Part shown: positions 17,505 through 26,350 of the stretch, one piece after another | How positions within the stretch are numbered: position 1 is the stretch's first letter | Layout of the letters: each line of letters starts with the position of its first letter | Assembly: GCA_022823405.1 (NCBI GenBank) | Contig: JAJDXD010000047.1 | Coordinates: 1 to 50,778, forward strand | Length of the DNA: 50,778 nt | Direction: 5' to 3' | Source: Gammaproteobacteria bacterium | GTDB taxonomy: Bacteria; Pseudomonadota; Gammaproteobacteria; Arenicellales; JAJDZL01 | Program-made: the position numbers and the translations under genes | The notes under the pieces: model-generated | The model's database searches: none | Told to the model about the DNA's origin: nothing | Seen by the model: the letters and a program-made list of their open reading frames with translations, nothing else

Positions 17505-17858
17505 TTTTAATTCGAAATTATCTTCCACTATATCAACATCTTGCGTGCTGAGGTTCCTGCGAACCCACTTCCCGTGCAGCCAATGGAATCTGGACAAGAT
17601 TCCTCATCGAATTCGAGAGGTTGCGATGGTTGTCAACTATTCAAATGATTGAATTCTTCCCTTCGATTGATTTACATTAAAATTTATGCTCTCGAAACAA
17701 GAAAAGTCGACTGGCCTGATCTGTAGTCGATGTTGAAGTTTCGGCAGTGTTTCATTACAATTGCAACACAAAGAATCTACCACCTAATTTCACCACAAAG
17801 AATCGGGCGTTAGCAATACAACGCCTTTTTCTATCTTTACAGTCAATGTTAATTTGCG
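17505..17858. other. 354-nt spacer between dinB and the DUF349 gene
   Basis: No gene was recognised. It contains a direct repeat CACAAAGAATC at 17767-17777 and 17794-17804 and a terminator-like hairpin at 17806-17830, only 28 nt before the next start codon. The promoter of the DUF349 gene probably lies upstream of the repeats, so the hairpin could lie inside its leader. Confidence 0.5.
17806..17830 (+). terminator. Rho-independent terminator or leader attenuator
   Basis: GGCGTT (17806-17811) and AACGCC (17820-17825) form a perfect 6-bp stem with an 8-nt loop, followed by TTTTT. It may end the dinB transcript. Its position 28 nt before the DUF349 start also allows attenuation if transcription starts upstream. 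Confidence 0.6.
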
Positions 17859-19784
17859 ATGGTTGGCGATATCGACAATCCCAAGGATTTAAACAATCAA
17901 TCAGACGCCCCTGCTAACTCTGAAAGCTTGAGTTCAAAGTCTGAAGAGTCAGTCGCTCCCTCGGAGAATCTTCAAGAAGTAGATTCAACCAATGTAATTG
18001 ACGAAATTCAGACTGCTATAGAATCGAACGATACCAAAGCTAATGTACCGGTTACAACTGAGGATTCGAGTACTGAATCTTCGGATAGTGACACAAATGG
18101 AGCTGAGTCAAAGAACAGTTCTTTAGATCCGGATAACCTGTACAGACATATAAAGAGTCTCGTAAAAGAACTGAAGAAGGCGCTTGAAAATGGACAGTTG
18201 AGGGAGTGCATATCACTCTACGAGCAGTGCCAGGCGAGACTAAAAAAGTTGGATGATATCGACTACCACATAGTCAGTCGCAAAAAAATACAGAAAAACC
18301 TGAATACACTCAGTTTTGAGATTCAGAATCTAAAAAAGTGGCGAAACTGGGGAATGAATCAGGCTCGCCAGGACCTGATTGAGCAACTCACTGCACTCAA
18401 GGATTCTGAAGAGCACCCAAAAGACCTTCACAAAAAACTGAAAGCGATTCGCGATCAGTGGAACAAGTGGAACAAAACTGGCGATTTTCCAAATCAAAAA
18501 CTTCGGGAGAGTTTTTCAGACGCATACAACCAAGCGTTCGCTCCATGTAAAGCTTATTTTGAGAACCAAAAGAAGCAGAGGAAACAAAACTATAAGGCTC
18601 GAAAAAAAATCTGTGCAGATCTTGAAAGTCTTTATGACTTGACGGACTGGGGACACAAACCCGACTGGGAAGTAATTGCAAATGCGCTTCGACAGTCGAA
18701 GAAAGAATGGAAAGCTGCTGTTCCATTAAACAAAAAGGACTGGGATATCACAAACGTTCGATTTGATGAAGTGATCAGTAAGTTTGCACCATATCTTGAG
18801 CGAGAACGCGAAAGAGGTGTTCAATTTCGTCAGGAACTGATCCGAAAAGCGAATGAGCTTGATGCACAGCCAATCAAGGTTGCCATTGATAAGGCGAAGT
18901 CCTACCAGATAGAATGGAAAACAGTTGCTGTCCGCACTCGCAAAAAGAAAGAACACCAACTTTGGACGGACTTCAAAAGTGCCTGCGATCGGCAATTTCA
19001 GCGACGTGCAGAGATGCACAAGGAAAGGGATAAACAAAGAAAGAAGAACACAGAACAGAGACAGCTGTTTATCAGTGAGATCAAATCCATCAATCAACTT
19101 TCACAAGCTGAAATTCAGGAAGCCTCTGCGAGAGTGTCAGACATTCAACGACGTTGGAGACAAACGACTCATTCTGGAAAAGGCAAATCCGATTCCCTTG
19201 AAGCTGAATTCAATAATGAAGTTGCCAAATTCAGGAAATTATTCAAACAAGCTGAAAAATTGAAGCTTGAATTATTGTTTCAACTGCTCAACAGTAAGGC
19301 TCAGATTTGTGATTCATTGGAGCGAGCTCAATATTCAACAAATTCGAATTCAGTTGTTGACGAAAGTAAGCTGAAATGGGAGAGTATTTCAGAAAATTGT
19401 GGGCCGTTTGAATCTCGTATTCAAGATCGGTATTCTGCCGCTTGCGACATGCTGGAAGGTGGTTCAACAGACGATGTAGAGTTTGTAGATCAGACGAACG
19501 AAAACCTGGAAGCAAAGAAGAGTATTTGTCTGCAACTTGAGGTGTTGGCTGATCTCGATTCTCCATCGGCATTTGCCAAGGAGCGAATGCAGTACAACGT
19601 CATGCGTCTTAATGAGGTCATGACGAAACGAGCCGAACGGTCGGACCCGGAGGACGAAATAAAAACTCTGCTGATTGAATTTTGGTTGACCGGACCAGTC
19701 CCTGAAGAACACTTCGAATCAATCAACGAGAGATTTCAACGCATTCGTTCAGCGCTGAATAGTACCGCGAGCAGCAACAAATAA
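17859..19784 (+). CDS. DUF349 repeat protein, highly charged
   Basis: A 641-residue cytoplasmic protein of unknown function. Residues 1-90 are acidic and Ser/Thr-rich, probably disordered. The rest is helical and rich in Lys, Arg and Glu, with about four DUF349-type units marked by a conserved Trp and a following F..A motif: IRDQWNKWNKTGD...FSDAYNQAF, SKKEWKAA...FDEVISKF, YQIEWKTVAV...FKSACDRQF and IQRRWRQTTH...FNNEVAKF. Coiled coils are likely between units. It is flanked by dinB and fumarase on the same strand but with gaps over 100 nt, so it is probably transcribed alone. The start is ATG. DUF349 proteins are widespread but uncharacterised; a scaffolding or nucleic-acid-binding role would be guesswork. 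Confidence 0.82.
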   Translation: MVGDIDNPKDLNNQSDAPANSESLSSKSEESVAPSENLQEVDSTNVIDEIQTAIESNDTKANVPVTTEDSSTESSDSDTNGAESKNSSLDPDNLYRHIKSLVKELKKALENGQLRECISLYEQCQARLKKLDDIDYHIVSRKKIQKNLNTLSFEIQNLKKWRNWGMNQARQDLIEQLTALKDSEEHPKDLHKKLKAIRDQWNKWNKTGDFPNQKLRESFSDAYNQAFAPCKAYFENQKKQRKQNYKARKKICADLESLYDLTDWGHKPDWEVIANALRQSKKEWKAAVPLNKKDWDITNVRFDEVISKFAPYLERERERGVQFRQELIRKANELDAQPIKVAIDKAKSYQIEWKTVAVRTRKKKEHQLWTDFKSACDRQFQRRAEMHKERDKQRKKNTEQRQLFISEIKSINQLSQAEIQEASARVSDIQRRWRQTTHSGKGKSDSLEAEFNNEVAKFRKLFKQAEKLKLELLFQLLNSKAQICDSLERAQYSTNSNSVVDESKLKWESISENCGPFESRIQDRYSAACDMLEGGSTDDVEFVDQTNENLEAKKSICLQLEVLADLDSPSAFAKERMQYNVMRLNEVMTKRAERSDPEDEIKTLLIEFWLTGPVPEEHFESINERFQRIRSALNSTASSNK

Positions 19785-19893
19785 AAACCTTCTATTCTCC
19801 GCTTACACTTCCAGTTATGCCTAGAACATCGTTTGGAGCATACTGTCCCAATAAAATATTGTCAATCTCCACCTTAGCAGGATACCACTGTCT

Positions 19894-21414
19894 ATGGCAA
19901 GAATTTCAGCAGACCATCTAATCCAAAGCATCGCTGACGGCTTACAGCATATTTCCTACTATCACTCGGCAGACTTTGTGAGGGCGATGTCCGCCGCTTA
20001 TGAGCGCGAAAAGTCACCAGCAGCCAAAGACGCAATTGCCCAGATTCTGATCAATTCTCGCATGGCAGCCGAAGGACATCGTCCAATTTGCCAGGACACC
20101 GGTGTGGTTGTGGTATTTGCCAAAGTCGGTATGAACGTTCAGTGGGATACCGACTGCTCGCTGCAAGAATTAGTCGACGAAGGCGTTCGACAAGCCTATC
20201 TCAATCCGGACAATCCTCTTCGAGCCTCGGTAGTCGATCCGCCGTGGGGCATTCGTAAGAATACGCAAGACAATACCCCAGCTGTACTTCACACAGAACT
20301 GGTCGAAGGTGATGAAGTCAGCATTACAGTGGCCGCAAAAGGTGGTGGGTCGGAAAACAAAGCCAAGCTGACTGTACTCAACCCTGGCCAGAATATTGTA
20401 GATTGGGTGCTGGATACTGTACCGAAACTGGGTGCTGGTTGGTGCCCTCCAGGAATCCTTGGAATTGGAATCGGCGGTACACCTGAAAAATCCGTTGTTC
20501 TTGCAAAAGAAGCTCTGATGGACCCAATCGACATGCATGAATTACTCGAACGGGGAGCGAACTCACCAACCGAGGATTTGCGAATTAAGCTGTACGATGC
20601 GGTGAATCAACTGGGAATTGGCGCCCAAGGCCTGGGCGGTCTCACTACAGTGCTTGATGTAAAGGTGCTGGAGTACCCCACGCATGCTGCATCTCTACCT
20701 GTGAGTCTGATTCCAAATTGTGCAGCTACACGACATATTCACTTTAGACTGGACGGCACCGGGCCGGCACAGTTACCAATTCCTTCTCTCGACCAATGGC
20801 CAAGAATCGTGCAGGACACTGCAGGCGCACGCCGCGTCAATATCAATACGGTAACAAAGGACGACATCCAAAACTGGACTATTGGTGAAACACTGCTAAT
20901 TTCAGGAAACATTCTGACAGGTAGAGACGCTGCTCACAAACGAATGTTGGAATATTTTGCACGCGGCGAATCACTACCAGGTGGTGTTGACCTTAATGGT
21001 CGGTTTATCTACTACGTTGGTCCGGTCGATGCGGTTGGCGAAGAAGCGGTTGGGCCTGCGGGACCCACAACAGCGACCCGAATGGACATGTATACGGACG
21101 AATTAATTGAGAAAACTGGGCTGATCGGGATGATTGGCAAAGCGGAGCGTGGACCTGACGGTTTGGCTGCAATCAAAAAACACGGAGCAGTCTACCTCAT
21201 CGCCGTAGGCGGAGCAGCTTATCTGGTATCAAGAGCAATTCGATCCGCCAAAGTATTGGCTTTTGAGGATTTGGGCATGGAAGCAATCTATGAGTTTGAA
21301 GTTGAGGACATGCCTGTAACTGTTGCTGTGGATAGCGATGGGAATTCGGTACACATAACCGGTCCGCAAAAATGGCGTGAAATTATTTCGGAGATTCCGG
21401 TACAAGTGGTTTAG
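19894..21414 (+). CDS. Fumarate hydratase class I (Fe-S)
   Basis: A 506-residue single-chain class I fumarase with alpha and beta parts fused, as in FumA/FumB. Three conserved cysteines for the [4Fe-4S] cluster are visible: Cys66 (CQDTG), Cys184 (AGWCPPGILG) and Cys276 (PNCAATRH). The beta part has LISGNILTGRDAAHKR and GPVDAVGEEAVGPAGPTTATRM. It interconverts fumarate and malate in the TCA cycle and is oxygen sensitive in known homologues. AGGAT lies about 10 nt before the ATG. The last 32 nt overlap the convergent rnd gene. Tartrate dehydratase belongs to the same family, but the fused form and length favour fumarase. Confidence 0.93.
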   Translation: MARISADHLIQSIADGLQHISYYHSADFVRAMSAAYEREKSPAAKDAIAQILINSRMAAEGHRPICQDTGVVVVFAKVGMNVQWDTDCSLQELVDEGVRQAYLNPDNPLRASVVDPPWGIRKNTQDNTPAVLHTELVEGDEVSITVAAKGGGSENKAKLTVLNPGQNIVDWVLDTVPKLGAGWCPPGILGIGIGGTPEKSVVLAKEALMDPIDMHELLERGANSPTEDLRIKLYDAVNQLGIGAQGLGGLTTVLDVKVLEYPTHAASLPVSLIPNCAATRHIHFRLDGTGPAQLPIPSLDQWPRIVQDTAGARRVNINTVTKDDIQNWTIGETLLISGNILTGRDAAHKRMLEYFARGESLPGGVDLNGRFIYYVGPVDAVGEEAVGPAGPTTATRMDMYTDELIEKTGLIGMIGKAERGPDGLAAIKKHGAVYLIAVGGAAYLVSRAIRSAKVLAFEDLGMEAIYEFEVEDMPVTVAVDSDGNSVHITGPQKWREIISEIPVQVV

Positions 21415-22531
21415 GAAGGTTGACACACATCAAATCATTCGCTTCAAGCCAATGCTCAATCATTGAACCAACAATTTCCCATCTCCAACCAGAAAACATA
21501 CGAGCACTATATTCTCCACACACCGTCTCAACCGCCTCTTGCCGAGTACACAAAAGTGATGTAGGCAGTTTTATTTCCGTAGCGAACAGGTTGATTTGAT
21601 CAAGTAGTTCATCTACCTGTCTTTTCTGATCAGAATTGAGGCTTCTCCACGAAATCCAAATCGGAAGATGAGTGTTTGGTGTTTTGGCGCTCAACATAGC
21701 GTGAACACTTGATACCCAACTAGGAATGCGATTACGCTTTTTTCCGAGCATGTGCGCGGTCATTTGAACGGATTGTGGCTTATTCCTTACAAGTTCAGCA
21801 ATCTGGTGATCAGACATAATCCACTGACGGGGTCGATTGACCAATTTTGCTCGCTTCTCCCGCCAAATCAAAAGTTGCTTAGCGAGTTGCTGATCGTGAA
21901 AGTTAAGCGTCGCACCCCCAGAAAAAGATCTCCACGCGTTATCTGCTGAAAGACTGTAAATCGATTGTTCAAGAAGCCGAGCAGATTCTTCGTAGAGCCA
22001 CGACAGTCTATCCATCTGTTGAAGTTGGTTACGCAAGACTTGAAACAGGGGCAATACGTACCGAACATCATTCAGTGCGTATTGAATTTGCGCTAAGGAC
22101 AAGGGTCTTATGCTCCAATTGGATCGCGTTTGATCCTTCGTTAATTCAATACCTAGGTATTCCTCGACTATATTTTTGTACGACAACTTCTGAGCTCCGC
22201 ACAGTTGAGCCGCGATCTGAGAGTCAAGAATTCGTAAAGGAAGTAGATCATATTGCGCCAACACCTCAAGGTCCTGATCGGCTGAGTGCAATACTGTAGT
22301 CGTCGCTGAAGCTTTGACAACCTCTCTCAAACTTGACCAGTCCGATATACAGGGGACATCGACACAGAACATCAGATTGACACTTGCGATCTGTATCAGT
22401 TCGAGTTTGGGAAAATATGTTTTGGTTCGCGTAAATTCAGTATCAATTGCCAAGTACTTCTCATCACTTATGCTTTCGCATAACCTGACAAACGTGTTCA
22501 GGTCCGTTACTGGCTGATTTATCTCATTCAT
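21383..22531 (-). CDS. rnd: Ribonuclease D
   Basis: A 382-residue DEDDy 3'-5' exoribonuclease. Exo I is LAIDTEFTR (Asp30, Glu32), Exo II HSADQDLEVL (Asp87) and Exo III YALNDVRY (Tyr151, Asp155). HRDC-type helical domains follow (about 210-370, with WREKRAKLVNRPRQWIMSD). It trims tRNA 3' ends. Length is near that of E. coli RNase D. Its 3' end overlaps the fumarase 3' end by 32 nt on the opposite strand, so the two transcripts are antisense there. Confidence 0.92.
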   Translation of the reverse strand: MNEINQPVTDLNTFVRLCESISDEKYLAIDTEFTRTKTYFPKLELIQIASVNLMFCVDVPCISDWSSLREVVKASATTTVLHSADQDLEVLAQYDLLPLRILDSQIAAQLCGAQKLSYKNIVEEYLGIELTKDQTRSNWSIRPLSLAQIQYALNDVRYVLPLFQVLRNQLQQMDRLSWLYEESARLLEQSIYSLSADNAWRSFSGGATLNFHDQQLAKQLLIWREKRAKLVNRPRQWIMSDHQIAELVRNKPQSVQMTAHMLGKKRNRIPSWVSSVHAMLSAKTPNTHLPIWISWRSLNSDQKRQVDELLDQINLFATEIKLPTSLLCTRQEAVETVCGEYSARMFSGWRWEIVGSMIEHWLEANDLMCVNLPKPLVPESPK

Positions 22532-22910
22532 ATTTTTCAGTCAGACGGTTAGTGATGCTCTATCAGCTTTAATGTGTTCACATATAGTTGGATTCTGTAC
22601 GGCAATCAGTGGCATAATTTTGTGCATCCGGATTCTTTGTTGATCACTGTTGGAAAGAATTGTTGAACGGTCCTTATTTTTTCATTTCGATTGAGTTTCG
22701 AAAGAAGAATTTAGGGAATCAATTGCTAAACACTTGTCCGTAGCCCCTTTAAGCAATTTGGTTCAAGTTGAGTTGAATCAACTCAGCAGTACTATCCTGA
22801 ATTTGCACATCAACCTTCGTGTAACTTCAAACAACTGAAATAAGAAACTATCGCATCTACGAAAATACTCGAGATCAACCTATTGATTAATCAAGGATTT
22901 AGTTTGATTC
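22532..22910. promoter_or_regulatory. 379-nt divergent spacer between rnd and the membrane protein-mpl-dsbA group
   Basis: No gene was recognised. The spacer should contain outward promoters for rnd and for the 22911 gene. The main visible structure is a 17-nt palindrome at 22769-22785. The rest is AT-rich without a confident hexamer pair. Confidence 0.5.
22769..22785. repeat. 17-nt palindrome, possible operator
   Basis: TGAGTTGA and TCAACTCA are perfect 8-nt arms around a central A. It lies about 125 nt before the start of the 22911 gene. No T-run follows. The core GTTGAATCAAC resembles the palindrome in the relA-rhdA spacer. Confidence 0.55.
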
Positions 22911-23456
22911 ATGCCTGTCAATAACAACCCGATTCAAATTACAGTAAGAATTGCCTTTTTTCGGGATAAACCGCAGAATCTGCCGGCAACAAATTATATG
23001 GTGCTGGTTTCAGCGGCCGCAGCCGTGCTTTCAACGGCTTTTCTGGAAGTATCCGAACCGTTTTCCAACAATATCCAACTCGCTATACTCCAAATGCTGG
23101 TCTTGGGTGTTGCGGTGGCCGCTGTACTTGCCATTCCTCGCAGAACTGCGCGCTGGCGTCAAACCATTGCAGCAATGTACGGAACAACCTGCGTGGTGCG
23201 ATGCCTTGCGTTTTTTCCAATTTACATCGCATCAAATTTTTCTCAGGAATCGGAAAGTTTTTTCTGGCTGGCAGTCACAACTGCACCATTTGGAATCTGG
23301 AGCTTAGTCATTTCTGCATTTATTTTTAAGGAAGCGTTGGAAATATCAAAAGCCAGTGCTTTTTTTATCGCCCTCGGAGTCAATTTGGCTGTTTCGATCA
23401 TGGTCCTACTGACTCTAGGACAAACTGTTGATCCAGTCATTGAGCCAATCCAATGA
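22911..23456 (+). CDS. Integral membrane protein of unknown function
   Basis: A 181-residue protein with about four membrane segments: roughly 30-47 (VLVSAAAAVLSTAF), 56-74 (LAILQMLVLGVAVAAVLAI), 118-140 (WLAVTTAPFGIWSLVISAFIF) and 150-168 (FFIALGVNLAVSIMVLLTL), with a possible further half-segment near 90-105. A basic loop (PRRTARWRQ) follows the second segment. It has no obvious catalytic motif. The stop overlaps the mpl ATG (ATGA at 23453-23456), so it should be translated with mpl. I do not recognise the family. Confidence 0.72.
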   Translation: MPVNNNPIQITVRIAFFRDKPQNLPATNYMVLVSAAAAVLSTAFLEVSEPFSNNIQLAILQMLVLGVAVAAVLAIPRRTARWRQTIAAMYGTTCVVRCLAFFPIYIASNFSQESESFFWLAVTTAPFGIWSLVISAFIFKEALEISKASAFFIALGVNLAVSIMVLLTLGQTVDPVIEPIQ

Positions 23457-24853
23457 AACATATTCATATCATCGGAATTTGTGGTACTTTCATGGGTAAT
23501 CTTGCATTGCTGGCCCGCGATCTCGGGTTTCAGGTATCCGGATCCGACCTTAATGCCTATCCTCCCATGAGTACTATGCTGGCTGAGCAAAATATAGACG
23601 TGTCAACTGGCTATCACCCAGACAATCTTAATCATCGACCCGATTTGGTGCTGGTTGGAAATACCATTAGCAGATCGAATCCGGAAGTTGATGCAATGCT
23701 TGATCGGGGTATGTACTATACCTCCGGCCCGCAATGGATTTATGAAAACGTTCTGAGAGACCGAAAAGTAATTGCAGTCGCAGGAACACATGGGAAGACA
23801 ACAACGACTAGCATGATTGCGTGGATGCTTGATTATGCAGGGCTGTCTCCTGGTTATCTGATAGGAGGCGTTGCACAAAATTTTTCAGATGCAGCTCGCA
23901 TCGGCGACGGAGAGTGGTTTGTGATTGAAAGCGATGAATATGACACCGCCTATTTCGATAAACGATCAAAATTCGTTCACTATCGGCCCAGAATCGCTGC
24001 TTTACTGAACCTCGAATTTGATCATGCGGATATCTTTAATTCAATTGAAGATATTGAAAGACAGTTTGAATACTTCATTCGTACCCTGCCATCGTCCGGA
24101 CGTACCGTAGCAAATTTCGATGACTCCAGACTCGGAGAAGTCGTCAATCGAAGTTCAGTTTCACCGATCGTGAACTTCAGCACTTCCGGTAACCGAGAAG
24201 CTGACTGGTATGTTGATTCACAGTCGGAAGACTATCTTCATTCCCACATTCACTCATCGGTGCACGGGTCAGTTGACTTGAACTGGAACATACCAGGGCA
24301 ACATAACACCGCGAACGCGCTCGCAGCGATTGCCACTGTGTGTGAGGTCGGTGTAAAGGTCGAAACCGCAATAGAAGCTTTGTGTCACTTCAAGCCAGTC
24401 AAACGACGGCTCGAACTGCTAGCGGAAGTTAACGACATCAAAATTTATGACGATTTCGCTCATCATCCTACTGCCATTCGTGCAAGCATCGATGCTGTTT
24501 CAAAAATTGATCATCCTAAACGGGTCATCGCAATATTTGAGCCGCGATCCAATACGATGAGAATGGGTATCCATGGCCGGAATCTGGTTGACGCTTTTGA
24601 TCTGGCAGATCAGGTCTATATGTACCGAGCACCCAACGTCGTGTGGAACGACAGAGATTTAGATCGTGATGATTTCTCCATTTTTGATTCGGTTGAATCA
24701 CTGCTTGCATCAGTATCTAGGGAACTTGCAAGGGGTGATACAGTCTTAGTTATGAGTAATGGAGGTTTCGAAAATCTTCAGAACAGATTAATTGAACAGC
24801 TTCAAAACAATTCCTCATTTCTCTCAGTTGTGAACTCAAAAAGCAATGAATAA
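23453..24853 (+). CDS. mpl: UDP-MurNAc:L-Ala-gamma-D-Glu-meso-DAP ligase (murein peptide recycling)
   Basis: A 466-residue Mur ligase family enzyme. The N-terminal UDP-binding domain begins HIHIIGICGTFMGNLA, the family variant typical of Mpl rather than MurC. The ATP loop is VAGTHGKTTTTSM, followed by VIESDEYDTAYFDKRSKF and LNLEFDHADIF. The C-terminal domain has DDFAHHPTA and AIFEPRSNTMRMG. Mpl joins recovered murein tripeptide to UDP-MurNAc, feeding peptidoglycan precursor synthesis. It overlaps the membrane protein before it by 4 nt and the DsbA-like gene after it by 8 nt, so the three form one translational unit. It pairs functionally with amgK-murU at 40.8-42.5 kb. Confidence 0.95.
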   Translation: MKHIHIIGICGTFMGNLALLARDLGFQVSGSDLNAYPPMSTMLAEQNIDVSTGYHPDNLNHRPDLVLVGNTISRSNPEVDAMLDRGMYYTSGPQWIYENVLRDRKVIAVAGTHGKTTTTSMIAWMLDYAGLSPGYLIGGVAQNFSDAARIGDGEWFVIESDEYDTAYFDKRSKFVHYRPRIAALLNLEFDHADIFNSIEDIERQFEYFIRTLPSSGRTVANFDDSRLGEVVNRSSVSPIVNFSTSGNREADWYVDSQSEDYLHSHIHSSVHGSVDLNWNIPGQHNTANALAAIATVCEVGVKVETAIEALCHFKPVKRRLELLAEVNDIKIYDDFAHHPTAIRASIDAVSKIDHPKRVIAIFEPRSNTMRMGIHGRNLVDAFDLADQVYMYRAPNVVWNDRDLDRDDFSIFDSVESLLASVSRELARGDTVLVMSNGGFENLQNRLIEQLQNNSSFLSVVNSKSNE

Positions 24854-25493
24854 CAAATTTTTCTCCTTCAATCGCTGCGCCAGTCTGATTATTGCCGCAG
24901 CATTGATCCTTACTACTCCAATTGCTTACGGCCAGTCTTTCGTAGAAGGTGAAGACTACGTCACTTTGCAGGGTGACGCTGTAATTTTGCCAGACGGACG
25001 TGTTGAAGTTATTGAATTTTTCTGGTTTGGCTGTCCAACGTGTTTCAGGTTTGAACCCATACTGCTAGCCTGGGACAAACCTGATACCATTAGTTTCAAT
25101 ACGGTACCCGCAATATTGAATCGCGCTTCGGAATTTCACGCCCATGCGTATTATGCGATGGAACTTCTGAACCTTGAAAATCAACTCATGCAGCCGTTTT
25201 ACGACGAGTTGCACGTGAAACGCAACCGTGTGGTCAATGCGGAAGATTTTGAGGCATGGGCATCAACTCAGTCAGGTGTGGATGCAGCCAAGCTGGCTAC
25301 CACTACTCACTCATTTGCTGCAATGACAAAGGTTAGACAAGCCAACCTTCTGGCGGAGAAGTACAAAATAAGCGGGGTGCCTACAATCGTGGTTGGCGGA
25401 AAATATCGAACATCACCTGCAATGGCTGAATCATTTATCCATACACTTGAAATTGTAGAATTCCTGGTTGAGGAAGTTCTAGCTGGACAGTAG
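24846..25493 (+). CDS. DsbA-like thiol:disulfide interchange protein
   Basis: A 215-residue periplasmic thioredoxin-fold protein. Residues 1-29 are a signal peptide (hydrophobic SLIIAAALILTT, cleavage after AYG). The active site is FGCPTCFRFE, with Cys63 and Cys66; canonical DsbA has CPHC, so the redox potential may differ. The cis-proline loop is GVPTIVV, and the helical insert lies between about 90 and 165. It should introduce or shuffle disulfides in secreted proteins; LptD in this window needs disulfides. Its start overlaps the mpl end by 8 nt. Convergent with the Rid-family gene. Confidence 0.88.
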   Translation: MNNKFFSFNRCASLIIAAALILTTPIAYGQSFVEGEDYVTLQGDAVILPDGRVEVIEFFWFGCPTCFRFEPILLAWDKPDTISFNTVPAILNRASEFHAHAYYAMELLNLENQLMQPFYDELHVKRNRVVNAEDFEAWASTQSGVDAAKLATTTHSFAAMTKVRQANLLAEKYKISGVPTIVVGGKYRTSPAMAESFIHTLEIVEFLVEEVLAGQ

Positions 25494-25513
25494 ACTGAAT
25501 TCAATTCAAACAA

Positions 25514-25915
25514 CTAGTGTCGTTTCAGCGCAGTCACTTCAATTTCCACTTTCATATTCGGATCAGCGAGTTTGGCACTAAACATCGTTGATGCGGGGCG
25601 TATTTCTCCGAAATATGTCCGAAGAGTAGGCCAGCATCGTTCAAAATCATTGGGATCCGGAAATATGTAGGTGGTGCGAACGACTTCAGAAAAGCCGCTA
25701 CCTGCTTCCTTTAGTGCCCGATCTATGTTCTCGAGTGTCTGCCTGCACTGTTCAACAACATCGTCGGATATTGTCATCGTGTCGTAGTTAAAACCCGCTG
25801 TTCCGGCAACAAATACCCACGGTTCTTGTACAACCGCTCGCGAGTACCCAACCTTTTGTTCAAATATGGAGCCAAAAGAAATTAACCGTCTTGTATCGTC
25901 ATTTAATACTGTCAT
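25514..25915 (-). CDS. Rid (YjgF/YER057c) family protein
   Basis: A 133-residue single-domain protein of the Rid family. Typical blocks are VFVAGTAGFNYD, LENIDRALKEAGSGFSEVVRTTYIFPD and the C-terminal EIRPASTMFSAKLADPNMKV with a conserved Arg, then EIEVTALKR with Glu. RidA members deaminate reactive enamine/imine intermediates; this copy belongs to a divergent subgroup, and the exact activity is open. The start ATG is unambiguous. It is monocistronic, convergent with the DsbA-like gene. Confidence 0.85.
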   Translation of the reverse strand: MTVLNDDTRRLISFGSIFEQKVGYSRAVVQEPWVFVAGTAGFNYDTMTISDDVVEQCRQTLENIDRALKEAGSGFSEVVRTTYIFPDPNDFERCWPTLRTYFGEIRPASTMFSAKLADPNMKVEIEVTALKRH

Positions 25916-26350
25916 TTCGCTGAGACCTATTACTTAGTTTTGGAGAGACCAGAATACTAGTCATTCTGCAAACTATATTTACAAACTGTAACTGTTGCCA
26001 GTCAATTGTTTAAATTGCCAGAGGTTTGACTGAAATTTTGTATAGATACCTAATACTACTCCCTAACTGAATCAAATTCCAGAACTCGGCTGAATTTATG
26101 TGCTGGAACAGTGCTAAACTACAAGTTAAAATATGGGTGTAGAAAGGGTACTACGAGTTTAAGTCGAGCTTGACTATTTAGCGAATTGGGCTTCCGTAAT
26201 AACTGCCGATTGAATAAATGAAGGATGATGAATAAGTTTTAAGTTGAAGGTATGGGAAATATCTGTTAGAGAATGATCGCCAACCCCAGTTACTTCTTAT
26301 CGGAATATCACAAAACTCGAAAAATTTAGCTAGAATCATCACAGGGTCTA
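25916..26350. promoter_or_regulatory. 435-nt divergent spacer before clpS-clpA
   Basis: No gene was recognised. It must hold promoters for the Rid gene (leftward) and clpS (rightward). TAGAAT at 26331-26336 is a possible -10 box very close to the clpS start, but no matching -35 was seen. The rest is AT-rich. Confidence 0.4.
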
